From assembly GCF_003207955.1 (NCBI RefSeq), contig NZ_NOXG01000002.1, positions 310,001-374,000 on the forward strand: a stretch of 64,000 nt of DNA. The letters are read 5' to 3'. Position numbers and translations under genes: made by a program. Below the pieces are notes generated by a model. It was given only the letters and a program-made list of their open reading frames with translations, had not been told where the DNA came from and did not search any database. This DNA is from Novacetimonas pomaceti. Its GTDB lineage: Bacteria > Pseudomonadota > Alphaproteobacteria > Acetobacterales > Acetobacteraceae. Of the stretch, positions 35,479-44,145 are shown piece by piece (position 1 is the stretch's first letter; every line of letters begins with the position of its first letter).

Positions 35479-37311
35479 ATGGCCCAGGACATTGACACAT
35501 CCCCGCGCGGCATACTGTCACGCATATTTGGTTTCCCTGATTTCCGTGGCCTGCAGCAGCAGGCCGTGGATCAGGTGATGGCGGGGCAGGACTGCCTGGT
35601 CCTGATGCCCACCGGTGGCGGCAAGAGCGTGTGCTATCAGGTGCCGGCGTTGAGCCGTCCCGGCACGGGGCTGGTGATTTCGCCCCTGATCGCGCTGATG
35701 GACGATCAGGTCGCGGCCCTGCGCCAGCTTGGCGTCAATGCAGGCGCCCTCCATTCCGAACAGGAAGCGGACGATGCCATGCGCGTCCGTTCCGACCTTG
35801 CCGCCGGGCGGCTTGATATCCTGTATGTTTCCCCCGAACGGCTCCTGTCGCCGGGCATGCTTGAACGGCTGTCGCGCCTGACGCTGTCGGTCATCGCGAT
35901 TGACGAAGCGCACTGCATTTCGGCGTGGGGGCATGAATTCCGTCCCGAATACCGGGCGCTGGCTTCCCTGCCGCAGCATTTTCCCGGCGTGCCGCGCATC
36001 GCCCTGACCGCGACGGCTGACCCGCGCACGCAGAGCGATATCCTCGAAGCGCTGGCAATGCCCGATGCCACCGTGCTCAAGGCAAGCTTCCACCGTCCCA
36101 ACCTTGATGTCGCCGTCAGCCCCAAGACGTCGGAGATGCGCCAGCTTGTCAGCATCCTCGACCGTCACAAGGGGGAGGCGGGCATCGTCTATTGCGGCAG
36201 CCGCAACAAGACGGAGCGGATCGCGAAATCCCTGTGCGATCGCGGTTATGTCGCGCTGGCTTTCCACGCCGGGCTGTCGCCGGTGGAAAAGCGTGCGGTC
36301 CTGATGCGCTTCCGCTCGGGCGAGGCGGTGGTCATCGTCGCGACCATCGCATTCGGCATGGGAATTGACCGCCCTGACGTCCGCACGGTGATCCATCTGG
36401 ACATGCCGGCCTCGCCCGAGGGGTATTACCAGCAGATCGGCCGTGCCGGGCGCGACGGGGAAACCGCCGAAACCGTGCTGCTGTATGGCGGCGACGACAT
36501 CGCGCGCGCCCGTTACTGGCTGGAGCAGTCCAACGCGCCCGAGGCCCAGCGCCGCATCATGAGCGGCCGGCTGGAGGCGATGATCGCGCTGGCGGAGACG
36601 ACGGGATGCCGGACGGAGGCCCTGCTGGCCTGCTTTGGCGAACGTCTGGAACAGCCATGCGGGCATTGCGACAACTGTCGCAATCCCGCGGTCACGTTCG
36701 ACGGCACGGTCGCGGCGCAGAAGGTGCTGTCGGCCATATACCGCACGGGGCAGCGTTTCGGCGCGGTGCACGTGGCCTCTGTCCTGCGGGGCAAGGCATC
36801 GGACATGGCGGGGCGGCACGGGCATGACAGGCTGAGTGTCTTCGGCATTGGCAAGGACCGTCCCGAAGTGTTCTGGCGTGGCGTCATCCGGCAGCTGATC
36901 GCGCGGGGCGCGATTCGGGTCAGCGGGGAATATAATGCCCTCTCCCTTGACCAGGCGCGCGCGCGTCCCATCCTGAGGGGGGAGGAAGTCGTCTCCCTCA
37001 GGGAAGACGCGACTGAGGACCTGCGCGCGGCGGGGGGCGAACGGCGCGGCGGCGGCAGGCTGGATCCCGATACGCTGCCGCCGGAGGTGGCGCGGCTGTA
37101 CCGTGCCCTCAAGGCATGGCGCCTGGGCGAGGCGCGGGAGCAGGAGATCCCGCCCTATGTGATTTTCCATGACGCGGTGCTGCATGATATCGCGCGCGAA
37201 CGTCCCGCCAGCCTGCATGAGCTGGGCACCATCAAGGGGGTGGGATCGTCAAAGCTGGAACGTTATGGCGACGCGGTCCTGCAGGTCCTGTCCGAGACGC
37301 CGCCAGAATGA
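35479..37311 (+). CDS. recQ: ATP-dependent DNA helicase RecQ
   Basis: This SF2 helicase of 610 residues has FRGLQQQAVDQVMAGQD (motif 0), Walker A MPTGGGKSVCYQ, the DEAHCISAWGHEFRPEY box, ALTATADPRTQ, and HLDMPASPEGYYQQIGRAGRDG (motifs V-VI, read in parts). The RecQ-C zinc site is CGHCDNCRNP plus an upstream Cys. A winged helix and a C-terminal HRDC domain (LGTIKGVGSSKLERYG) follow. It resolves recombination intermediates and restarts forks. ATG 35479 is preferred to an in-frame GTG two codons earlier. Confidence 0.95.
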   Translation: MAQDIDTSPRGILSRIFGFPDFRGLQQQAVDQVMAGQDCLVLMPTGGGKSVCYQVPALSRPGTGLVISPLIALMDDQVAALRQLGVNAGALHSEQEADDAMRVRSDLAAGRLDILYVSPERLLSPGMLERLSRLTLSVIAIDEAHCISAWGHEFRPEYRALASLPQHFPGVPRIALTATADPRTQSDILEALAMPDATVLKASFHRPNLDVAVSPKTSEMRQLVSILDRHKGEAGIVYCGSRNKTERIAKSLCDRGYVALAFHAGLSPVEKRAVLMRFRSGEAVVIVATIAFGMGIDRPDVRTVIHLDMPASPEGYYQQIGRAGRDGETAETVLLYGGDDIARARYWLEQSNAPEAQRRIMSGRLEAMIALAETTGCRTEALLACFGERLEQPCGHCDNCRNPAVTFDGTVAAQKVLSAIYRTGQRFGAVHVASVLRGKASDMAGRHGHDRLSVFGIGKDRPEVFWRGVIRQLIARGAIRVSGEYNALSLDQARARPILRGEEVVSLREDATEDLRAAGGERRGGGRLDPDTLPPEVARLYRALKAWRLGEAREQEIPPYVIFHDAVLHDIARERPASLHELGTIKGVGSSKLERYGDAVLQVLSETPPE

Positions 37312-37443
37312 TGCTGCCAGAATGATGCCGCCGAAGTAACGCCGCATCCGCCGGGGATGTGTTTTTCTGTTATGCAATCACGCCGGCGGGGCCTGTATCG
37401 GGCCATGGCCGCCGGAACTTCTGCCTGATGATGAGTAATTTCC

Positions 37444-37950
37444 ATGCGTTGCCCGTTTTGTGGACATGAAGATACCCAGGTCAAGGACAGCCGCCCGCAC
37501 GAGGATGGGGCCGCGATCCGCAGGCGTCGCATCTGTGCCTCCTGCGGGCAGCGTTTCACGACGATCGAGCGCATCCAGCTGCGTGACCTGATCGTGGTCA
37601 AGGCGGATGGCAGGCGGGTTCCGTTCGAACGTGACAAGCTGGCGCGTTCGGTGCGCATCGCCCTGCGCAAGCGCCCTGTCGATGAGGAGCGCATCGAACG
37701 CATCGTCAACGGGCTGGTCCGGCATCTCGAGGCCGCGGGGGAGCCGGATATCCCATCGGCCGATATCGGGCGAAGGGTGATGGAAACTTTGCGGGAAATC
37801 GATTCGGTGGCCTATATCCGCTTTGCCAGCGTGCACTGGGATTTCAGGGAAACCAAGGATTTCGCCGCGATACTCGAGACGATCTCCACCTCTGTCGCGG
37901 CGGATACGGCCCCAAAGGATGGCGATCAGGCCCCCGTGGCGGATAAATGA
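37444..37950 (+). CDS. nrdR: transcriptional repressor NrdR
   Basis: This 168-residue repressor of ribonucleotide reductase genes has the N-terminal zinc ribbon MRCPFCGHEDTQVKDSRP, with the second pair in ICASCGQRFTTIE. An ATP-cone domain follows, from LRDLIVVKADGRRVPF to IRFASVHWDF. All four zinc cysteines are present. It comes ahead of nusB and thiL, a common alphaproteobacterial arrangement (glyA and rib genes are missing here). Confidence 0.96.
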   Translation: MRCPFCGHEDTQVKDSRPHEDGAAIRRRRICASCGQRFTTIERIQLRDLIVVKADGRRVPFERDKLARSVRIALRKRPVDEERIERIVNGLVRHLEAAGEPDIPSADIGRRVMETLREIDSVAYIRFASVHWDFRETKDFAAILETISTSVAADTAPKDGDQAPVADK

Positions 37951-38033
37951 CGCCGAAACCCTATGGACCCGATGCGTCAAAGAGGCGATGAAGCCCTGAT
38001 CGCGCACGACGCCATAGCAGGAGACAGCCAGAC

Positions 38034-38585
38034 ATGACACAGACAGGCGCCGACGCCCCCACCGGCGGCAGGAACAGGTCGAGGACGGCATCGCGCGTGG
38101 GCGCGGTTCAGGCGCTGTTCCAGATCGAGCAGGCGGGCGACAACCCCGAGACCGTGGTGTCGCAGTTCACGCGCCATCGCCTGGCGAGCGGCGACGCCCC
38201 TTCGGAATATGCCGAAGGGCAGGTGCCCGATGCCGACGTGCGCCTGTTTACCGCCATCGTGCGTGGCAGCGTGGCGCGCAGGGAACAGATTGACGCAATG
38301 GTCATGGACGTCCTGCCGTCATCGTGGCCGATGGAACGCCTGGACCCCGTGCTGCGCGCGCTGCTGCGCGCGGCGGGCGGCGAACTGACCGCCGCGGACC
38401 CCGCGCCCAGCCGCGTCATCATCAACGAATACATGGATGTGGCGCACGGTTTCTTTTCCGGCGAGGAACCGCGCATGCTCAATGGCGTCCTTGACACGAT
38501 GGCGCGCAGGATCGCGGGCGAAGCGCCCCGTCAGGCGGAAGCGTCAGCCCCGTCCGCGCCGGATGACGGGCCATCGGCCGGCTGA
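38034..38585 (+). CDS. nusB: transcription antitermination protein NusB
   Basis: This 183-residue all-helical protein binds boxA RNA with S10 (NusE) during rRNA transcription. Recognisable parts are SRVGAVQALFQIEQAG, LFTAIVRGSVARREQ, WPMERLDPVLRALLRAAGGEL and VIINEYMDVAHGFFSGEEPR then MLNGVLDTMARR. The N- and C-terminal tails are longer than in E. coli NusB. It lies between nrdR and thiL on the same strand. Confidence 0.94.
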   Translation: MTQTGADAPTGGRNRSRTASRVGAVQALFQIEQAGDNPETVVSQFTRHRLASGDAPSEYAEGQVPDADVRLFTAIVRGSVARREQIDAMVMDVLPSSWPMERLDPVLRALLRAAGGELTAADPAPSRVIINEYMDVAHGFFSGEEPRMLNGVLDTMARRIAGEAPRQAEASAPSAPDDGPSAG

Positions 38586-38627
38586 GCCGCGTAAACGGCG
38601 CCACAGCCGCCTGAAAGACGAGGTCGC

Positions 38628-39614
38628 ATGTCGCAGCATCAAACTGGCGGACCTGCCGCCCTGCCTGCGGAATTCGGGTTTATCGGGCGCATCTTCCGCC
38701 CTCTGGCCGGGGAAGGGGCGCTGGACCTGCGCGATGACGCGGCTGTCGTCACGCCCCCGCCGGGACGGCAGATGGTGATGGCGGTCGATGCGATGGTCGA
38801 GGGCGTGCATTTCCTGTCCGATGACCCGCCCGATACGATCGGGCGCAAGCTGCTGCGCTGCAACCTTTCCGATCTCGCCGCGATGGACGCGACGCCATTG
38901 GGTTACCTGCTGACGGTGGCGCGTCCCCCGGGATACGCCGAAGACTGGTTCGCGGATTTCGCCGCCGGGCTGCGTGCGGACCAGCAGGCATATGGGCTGG
39001 GGCTGCTGGGTGGCGATACGACCTCCACCACCGGGCCGCTGGTGCTGTCATTGACGATCGTGGGGCATGTGGCCAGCGGTTGCGTGTTGCAACGCAGCAC
39101 GGCGCGCGCGGGCGACGGGCTGTGGGTAAGCGGCACCATCGGGGACGGGGCGCTCGGGCTGCTGGCCCTGCGGGGGCGGGTGGCCGATCCCGGACATGTA
39201 CTGGCGCAACGCTATCGCCTGCCCATCCCCCGGCTGGGGCTGGAACTGCATGGGATTGCGACGGCGGCGATGGATGTTTCGGACGGGCTGGTGCAGGACG
39301 CGGGCCATCTGGCGCGTGAAAGCGGTCTGGACGTGGACATCGACGTCGATCGCGTTCCCCTGTCGGATGCGGCGCGCGCCGCCGGTCCGCAATGGCGCGA
39401 AACCTGCCTGACGGGTGGGGACGATTACGAACTGCTGCTGGCGGTGCCGCCGGAGCGGGAAGCAGCGCTGCAACGCCAGGGCCGCCGCCATGGGGTGCCC
39501 ATGACGCGCATCGGACGCTTTACCGACCCCAGCGGCGCGGCGGGCACCGTGCGTCTGCATGACGCGCAGGGTGCGCCGGTCAGTGTCGCGCGCCCCGGCT
39601 GGAGCCACCTGTAA
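38628..39614 (+). CDS. thiL: thiamine-monophosphate kinase
   Basis: This 328-residue PurM-like kinase phosphorylates TMP to the cofactor TPP. Key motifs are GEGALDLRDDAAVV, AVDAMVEGVHFLSDD, RKLLRCNLSDLAAMDATP, LLGGDTTSTTGPLVLS, GTIGDGALGLLAL and MDVSDGLVQDAGHLA, ending with GGDDYELLLAVP. It follows nusB by 42 bases and is likely in the same transcript. Confidence 0.95.
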   Translation: MSQHQTGGPAALPAEFGFIGRIFRPLAGEGALDLRDDAAVVTPPPGRQMVMAVDAMVEGVHFLSDDPPDTIGRKLLRCNLSDLAAMDATPLGYLLTVARPPGYAEDWFADFAAGLRADQQAYGLGLLGGDTTSTTGPLVLSLTIVGHVASGCVLQRSTARAGDGLWVSGTIGDGALGLLALRGRVADPGHVLAQRYRLPIPRLGLELHGIATAAMDVSDGLVQDAGHLARESGLDVDIDVDRVPLSDAARAAGPQWRETCLTGGDDYELLLAVPPEREAALQRQGRRHGVPMTRIGRFTDPSGAAGTVRLHDAQGAPVSVARPGWSHL

Positions 39615-39654
39615 GCCCCGGCATCGCATGATATGCCGGTGTGCTGTGGACAGC

Positions 39655-39792
39655 CTGAAAGGCTGGCATAAGCAGGTTTTCGGTGAGGCTGTTTTCAGGG
39701 GGCTTCGCAAAGCACCGCATTTTGGGGAAAAGTGACGTCTTTCGAAGCTTTTTATAAAAAGCTTCACCAAAAAATTTTCATAATTTCAGTGT
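39655..39792. repeat. palindromic intergenic repeat, copy 4 (decayed left half)
   Basis: Here the core runs in the opposite direction to copies 2 and 3. GTGACGTCTTTCGAAGC leads into hairpin 1 (GAAGCTTTTTATAAAAAGCTTC at 39743-39764), then CACCAAAAAA and the flank TTTTCATAATTTCAG. The left half has lost the second hairpin. It lies between the convergent thiL and GNAT-like genes. Confidence 0.8.
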
Positions 39793-39822
39793 GTTGCCGG
39801 GTCCGCCGTTTCAAGCGGCCTT

Positions 39823-40992
39823 TCAAAGGTCGTTATCGCTCAGGGCGCGGTCATATACGCGATAGCGCTTGTAAGGCTGGGGCGCGATCCGTTCGATCAG
39901 GCGGCGGATCGGCAGGTTGCTTTCCAGCACCCAGCCAAGCTCCACCGTGCGGTAGGGCAGCACGCGCCCGCGCTTCATCAGTTCGGTAATGGCCAGCGCG
40001 GGCATGATCGCACCCAGCGCCGTTCCCTCCAGCCGGGAACTGACGCCCAGCAGGATGACGCGCGCGGAATGGAATTCATGGCGAAGCAGCCGCTTGCCCA
40101 GCTTCAGCCAGCCCAGCGGCGTGGGGGCGCCGCCCAGGTCGCTGGAGATGTCATACACGTTGGGCACCACCAGGGCGAAGGCCACCGGCTGCTCGTCCTG
40201 TTCGATCAGGACATAATGTTCGGGGCGAAGCAGGGGGCGAAGCTCGCTGATCATGCCGTCCACCTCCTCGCGCGTCAGCGGGAGGGAGCCCCAGTTGTTG
40301 CGCCATGCGTCGTTATAGAGCTGGCGCAGGATCTCCCCTTCCTCATGCAGGCGGCTCATGTCCAGCCCGCGCGTCCTGATGCTGCCAAGGCGGCCTTCGC
40401 CCATCTTCAGGCTGGCGGGGACAAGGTGCGCCTCCTCCGCGTCGGGGCCGGTAAAGATGCGATAGGCCAGCAGGTCTTCCTGCCCGACCATGCCGCAGGC
40501 TTCCATCATGCCCGGCAGCCAGTGCGGATGCCACGGCATGGCGACCATCGGCAGTTCATGCTGGCCTTCGATCATCATGCCGAATTCGCCGTTGCTGTTC
40601 GGTGTCTGCGGGCCGCGCATGACCTTCATGCCCCGCTCCCGCAGCCATGTCGCCGCGGCGTCGAGCAGGGCGGAAACGACCCCCAGGTCATCCACGGCGT
40701 CAAGCGCGCCGAAAAAGCCGACCTTCTCCTTGATATGGGCGATGGCGATCGGGTCGATCTGCGCGGAAATGCGCCCCACCGCCTCCCCATTGCGCATGGC
40801 GAGGAAATATTGCGCCTGCCCCCGGCGGAAGAACGGATTGCGGCCTGGCAGCAGCAGGTCGCGCTGCACCATGTCCAGCGGGGCGACATAACCTGGCAGC
40901 CCCGCATACAGCAGGCGGGGTAACTGGATGAAGGTGGTCATCTGACGAAAACCGGAAACGGGAATAATGACAAGTTGGTCGGCTTCGTTCAT
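39823..40992 (-). CDS. GNAT-fold protein of the YghO / bacterial ceramide synthase-like family
   Basis: This protein of about 389 residues resembles the family that contains E. coli YghO and the Caulobacter ceramide synthase bCerS. Typical features are LPRLLYAGLPGYVAPLD, NPFFRRGQAQYFLAMRNGEA then VGRISAQID, KVGFFGALDAVDD, AATWLRERGMKVMRGPQTP with N and E following (SNGEFGMMIEG), and MPWHPHWLPGMMEACGM. Acetic acid bacteria make dihydroceramides, so N-acylation of a sphingoid base is a plausible role. Divergence from an SDR gene supports this. ATG 40992 is the likely start; ATG 41031 is possible. Confidence 0.7.
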   Translation of the reverse strand: MNEADQLVIIPVSGFRQMTTFIQLPRLLYAGLPGYVAPLDMVQRDLLLPGRNPFFRRGQAQYFLAMRNGEAVGRISAQIDPIAIAHIKEKVGFFGALDAVDDLGVVSALLDAAATWLRERGMKVMRGPQTPNSNGEFGMMIEGQHELPMVAMPWHPHWLPGMMEACGMVGQEDLLAYRIFTGPDAEEAHLVPASLKMGEGRLGSIRTRGLDMSRLHEEGEILRQLYNDAWRNNWGSLPLTREEVDGMISELRPLLRPEHYVLIEQDEQPVAFALVVPNVYDISSDLGGAPTPLGWLKLGKRLLRHEFHSARVILLGVSSRLEGTALGAIMPALAITELMKRGRVLPYRTVELGWVLESNLPIRRLIERIAPQPYKRYRVYDRALSDNDL

Positions 40993-41144
40993 GACCTGTC
41001 CGCAGCTTCCTGACTGTGCTGGCGTTACCATTGCCGCGCCGGGGGGGCATGACGTGGCGGGAATGTCAGCGAGTGGTGTAGAAGGTTGAATAACCCGTTC
41101 GTTGTGCTGATGGCACAAAATGGTGGTGGAAAGGAAGACAGACA

Positions 41145-41987
41145 ATGGAAGTACGGCCCGGCCAGAACATGAACGGGACCCCTGCCTGGGCGCTGATTAC
41201 CGGCGCGTCGGGTGGAATTGGCGCGGAACTGGCGCGGCTTTATGCCCGCAGGGGCTGGAATCTGCTGCTGTGGGGCCGTGATGAGGGCCGTCTGGAGGCC
41301 GTGGCGCGTGACTGCAGGCGTTATGGGGGGGATGTCCGGATACGCGCGCTTGATCTGCAGGACGGGCATGCCGCAATTGCATCCTATCGGGAGGACGATG
41401 CCCGGACGCCGATTGACCTCGCCATCCTCGCGGCGGGGCTGGGCGACATGAAGACGGCTGATGACGTGACCGAAAAGGCGGAGACGGTCCTGGAACTCGG
41501 GCTGGTGAACTACGCCACGCCGTCGGCCATGGCGGCCGCCGCGGCGGAGGCGATGGTCCGGCGCGGACGTGGGCATATCGTGCTGGTGGGATCTGTCGCG
41601 GCCTTTCACGCCATCCCGTTCGCCGCCGCCTATTCCGGGTCCAAGGCCGGGCTGAAGCGTTTCGCGGAATCACTGCACATGGCGCTTTCCCCACATGGTG
41701 TGGGGGTAACGCTGGTATCGCCCGGTTTTGTCGATACCGCGATGAGCCGTCGCGTCGTGGGGTTCAAGCCCTTTCTGCAAACCGCGCCCTCTGCCGCGCG
41801 GCAGATCGCCCGCGCGGTGGAGCGCAACAGGGCGCACGTGGTCTTTCCCTTCCTGTTTTCGATCCTGCGGCTGGTGGACGTGATCGTGCCCTGGCCGTTC
41901 AAGCGGTGGATCCTGTCGCGGCTGAAGGCCGGTCAGGTCCCGCGTGGGGAGGTGTCGCAGGATGAGCAGGATGGACAGAAAAAATAA
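41145..41987 (+). CDS. short-chain dehydrogenase/reductase, possible 3-ketosphinganine reductase
   Basis: This 280-residue classical SDR has ALITGASGGIGAELARLYAR (nucleotide site), LAILAAGLGD, the catalytic Ser in VLVGSVAAF and the YSGSK pair (AAYSGSKAGLK), and VSPGFVDTAMS. A C-terminal hydrophobic segment (VVFPFLFSILRLVDVIVPW) may anchor it to the membrane, as in ketosphinganine reductases. ATG 41145 follows GGAAAGGAAG; ATG 41169 is an alternative. The link to sphingolipid synthesis rests on the divergent ceramide-synthase-like gene and is inference; many SDRs look similar. Confidence 0.75.
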   Translation: MEVRPGQNMNGTPAWALITGASGGIGAELARLYARRGWNLLLWGRDEGRLEAVARDCRRYGGDVRIRALDLQDGHAAIASYREDDARTPIDLAILAAGLGDMKTADDVTEKAETVLELGLVNYATPSAMAAAAAEAMVRRGRGHIVLVGSVAAFHAIPFAAAYSGSKAGLKRFAESLHMALSPHGVGVTLVSPGFVDTAMSRRVVGFKPFLQTAPSAARQIARAVERNRAHVVFPFLFSILRLVDVIVPWPFKRWILSRLKAGQVPRGEVSQDEQDGQKK

Positions 41988-42022
41988 TATTCACGCGCGG
42001 CAGGTCCGGATTTGACGGTTTT

Positions 42023-42046
42023 ACGTGACATCAGTCAATGTGACGT
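42023..42046. promoter_or_regulatory. near-perfect dyad upstream of glk
   Basis: ACGTGACAT-CAGTCA-ATGTGACGT is an inverted repeat with one mismatched position and a six-base spacer, 154 bases before the glk start. GATTTGACGG occurs twice around it (near 42009 and 42098). It looks like a regulator operator; the protein is unknown. Confidence 0.35.
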
Positions 42047-42199
42047 CCCTGTTTCCGGCCATAGTTGCGTCAGATGACATAATTCATTTTAGAGGGTCTG
42101 ATTTGACGGGGAGAGGGCAACGGGCGTTCCATGGACCCTGTCGCCCGACAGAATTCCCCCGGAAGAAGATTGCCTGCTGACTGCGGAGAATGATCGCAC

Positions 42200-43168
42200 A
42201 TGAAAGAAATCGTAGCCGTCGATATTGGGGGCACGCACGCGCGTTTCGCGCTGGCACGCGTGGAAAATGGGCGCGTTGTCAGCATGGGGGAGGCAACGAC
42301 CCTGAAATGCGCCGAACATGCCAGCCTGCAGCTTGCATGGGAGGCGTTTGGCCGTTCGGTGGGCAAGCCGCTGCCGCGCGCGGCGGGCATTGCGGTCGCA
42401 TGTCCCATAAAGGGCGAAATCCTGAAGCTGACGAATAACCCGTGGATCATCCAGCCGGCCCAGCTCGGGGCGAAGCTGGACATCGACGAGCATGTGCTGG
42501 TCAACGATTTCGGAGCCGTCGCCCATGCCGTGGCGCAGGTGGGCGAAGAAAGCCTCCAGCATATCTGCGGCCCGGACACGCCGCTTCCCAAGGAAGGGAT
42601 CATTACCATCGTCGGTCCCGGCACGGGGCTGGGCTCGGCCTATGTCGTGCGGCACAAGAACGGATATTTCGTGTGCGAGACAGAGGGCGGGCATATCGAT
42701 TTCTCCCCGCTGGACCAGCTGGAAGACCGCATCCTGCAACTGCTGCGGCTGCGGTATCGTCGCGTGTCGGTGGAACGCGTGGTCTCCGGCCCCGGACTTG
42801 GCAACCTGTACGAGGCGATCGCGGAAATCGGCAACCTTCCGGTCCGCACCCGCGATGACAAGACCCTGTGGACGATGGCGCTGGACGGAAGCGACCATGT
42901 CGCCGCCGCCGCCTTGGAACGTTTCTGCCTGTCGCTGGGAACGGTGGCGGGCGATCTGGCGCTGGCGCAGGGGGGCGGCAGCGTGGTGATCGCCGGTGGG
43001 CTTGGCCTGCGTCTGGCGAAGCATCTGGGCGTATCGGGCTTTGCCGAGCGGTTCGTGGCCAAGGGCCGTTTCGAAAGCCTGATGGCGGCGATGCCGGTCA
43101 AGCTGATTACCTATCCGCAGCCCGGCCTGCTGGGGGCGGCGGCAGCCTTTGCCGAGGCCTATCGTTAA
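42200..43168 (+). CDS. glk: glucokinase
   Basis: This 322-residue proteobacterial-type (Glk) kinase phosphorylates glucose with ATP. Motifs include VAVDIGGTHARFALA (phosphate 1), LVNDFGAVAHAV with the catalytic Asp, IVGPGTGLGSAYVV, ETEGGHIDFSP and the adenosine motif VVIAGGLGLRLA. The length matches E. coli Glk. Intracellular glucose phosphorylation complements the periplasmic oxidation typical of acetic acid bacteria. It is preceded by a 200-base leader and followed by repeat copy 5. Confidence 0.94.
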   Translation: MKEIVAVDIGGTHARFALARVENGRVVSMGEATTLKCAEHASLQLAWEAFGRSVGKPLPRAAGIAVACPIKGEILKLTNNPWIIQPAQLGAKLDIDEHVLVNDFGAVAHAVAQVGEESLQHICGPDTPLPKEGIITIVGPGTGLGSAYVVRHKNGYFVCETEGGHIDFSPLDQLEDRILQLLRLRYRRVSVERVVSGPGLGNLYEAIAEIGNLPVRTRDDKTLWTMALDGSDHVAAAALERFCLSLGTVAGDLALAQGGGSVVIAGGLGLRLAKHLGVSGFAERFVAKGRFESLMAAMPVKLITYPQPGLLGAAAAFAEAYR

Positions 43169-43298
43169 GAGGCCGTTTGAAAACAGCCTGCTGATAATAA
43201 ATGACAGAAGTTTTTGGGTGCCGCCTTTTTCCAGAAAGGCGGCATCTTTTTTGAAGCTTTTTATAAAAAGATTCACCAAAAACTTTTATGATTTCAGG
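43169..43298. repeat. palindromic intergenic repeat, copy 5 (inverted core)
   Basis: The flanks are the same as in copy 3 (GGCCGTTTGAAAACAGCCTG left, CTTTTATGATTTCAG right). The core is reversed: TTTTTGGGTGCCGCC leads, hairpin 2 arms are GCCGCCTTT/AAAGGCGGC, and hairpin 1 (GAAGCTTTTTATAAAAAG) comes last before TTCACCAAAAA. This is the only copy not between convergent genes. Confidence 0.88.
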
Positions 43299-43418
43299 AT
43301 GTTACTGACCTTTCTTTTTCAGGCTGCCTTTGGGAAGGCACCTCTCGCGCGTCCTTTAGCGTTGTCTGGGCGGGCGAGGGGGGCGCGGGTAATATCCATG
43401 TTTCCAGCCTGAACGGAG

Positions 43419-43453
43419 CGCCTGTGCCGCAAGATGCGGGGCAGGCGTTTTTT
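43419..43453 (+). terminator. strong rho-independent terminator in the glk-downstream gap
   Basis: CGCCTGTGCCGC (43419-43430) pairs with GCGGGGCAGGCG (43436-43447) with a single mismatch and a 5-base loop, followed by six T. It lies 250 bases after glk, so it may end an unannotated short RNA or a long glk transcript. Confidence 0.8.
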
Positions 43454-43519
43454 ATGCCGGTTTCCAGATGGATGGAAATAATATTATCGCACCCTACATA
43501 ATTGGGAGTGGATGAAAGC

Positions 43520-43633
43520 ATGCCGGATGCATGGACAGGTCCTGGCGGGCAACCATATGGCGATCCGCAGGGTTGGGTGATTATGGGGAACGAGGGCGAG
43601 CCTCTGGTCGTGCAGACTCTTGTGGCCTATTGA
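43520..43633 (+). CDS. candidate 37-residue small ORF
   Basis: ATG 43520 is preceded by GGGAGTGGATGAAAGC and opens MPDAWTGPGGQPYGDPQGW, ending in LVVQTLVAY at TGA 43633. Its composition is not the Arg/Ala-rich pattern of spurious frames in this genome. It has no recognised family. It lies just after the terminator at 43453 and 90 bases before the next gene. It may be a leader peptide or chance. Confidence 0.3.
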   Translation: MPDAWTGPGGQPYGDPQGWVIMGNEGEPLVVQTLVAY

Positions 43634-43722
43634 GAAGGAAAGCGGTAACGGCCCGGCGATACGCGCGCAGGGTAGTGAAACGACATGGAAGACATGACGC
43701 GAAAGCGGATGGAGAACCCCCG

Positions 43723-44070
43723 ATGAATCTCAAGCCCATTCTCGATGCCTATGCCGCGCTGTCGGCGCAGATGGACCAGAGTTCCAGCGGCGTGCTGAAG
43801 ATTGCCAATCTTCTGCACGAAGGCGTGCATAACAAGGATCCGCAGGCGGTGGCCTGCATGAAGCTGGTTCAGGACATCGCTGCCTCGCACGAGGCGGAGC
43901 ATCAGAAGCTTGCCGCTTTCTGGCGTGAACTGAGCACGGCCATCCCTACCTTGCCGAAATATCCCGAGGATGGGGTCAATGGCGTGGCCGTGGAACAGGC
44001 GCAGTCCCCGCGTCTGGGGCTGAAATCATTTTTTGATGGATTGATGGACGGATTCGATCCGAAACCCTGA
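43723..44070 (+). CDS. hypothetical protein (115 aa)
   Basis: ATG 43723 follows a GGAG ribosome site and begins MNLKPILDAYAALSAQ. The protein is acidic, cytosolic and predicted mostly helical (GVLKIANLLHEGVHNKDPQA, LVQDIAASHEAEHQKLAAFW), with no signal peptide or membrane segment. The C-terminal half is Pro/Gly-rich and ends FFDGLMDGFDPKP. I do not recognise the family. Codon use fits neighbouring genes, which supports it as real. Confidence 0.65.
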   Translation: MNLKPILDAYAALSAQMDQSSSGVLKIANLLHEGVHNKDPQAVACMKLVQDIAASHEAEHQKLAAFWRELSTAIPTLPKYPEDGVNGVAVEQAQSPRLGLKSFFDGLMDGFDPKP

Positions 44071-44145
44071 TCTGTCAGCCATCCGGCCCGTGGCCCATAT
44101 AGGCCGGACAGGCACGGATGGCATGCCCCGCCCGCTGGGCGGTTC

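Noticed and set aside
37303..37340. Tandem GCCAGAATGATGC at the end of recQ
   Set aside because: Only two imperfect copies spanning the stop codon; most likely a small slippage duplication without function.
40992..41609. Minus-strand frame opposite the SDR
   Set aside because: It has no family motif and lies antisense to a clear SDR with YxxxK and nucleotide-binding motifs.
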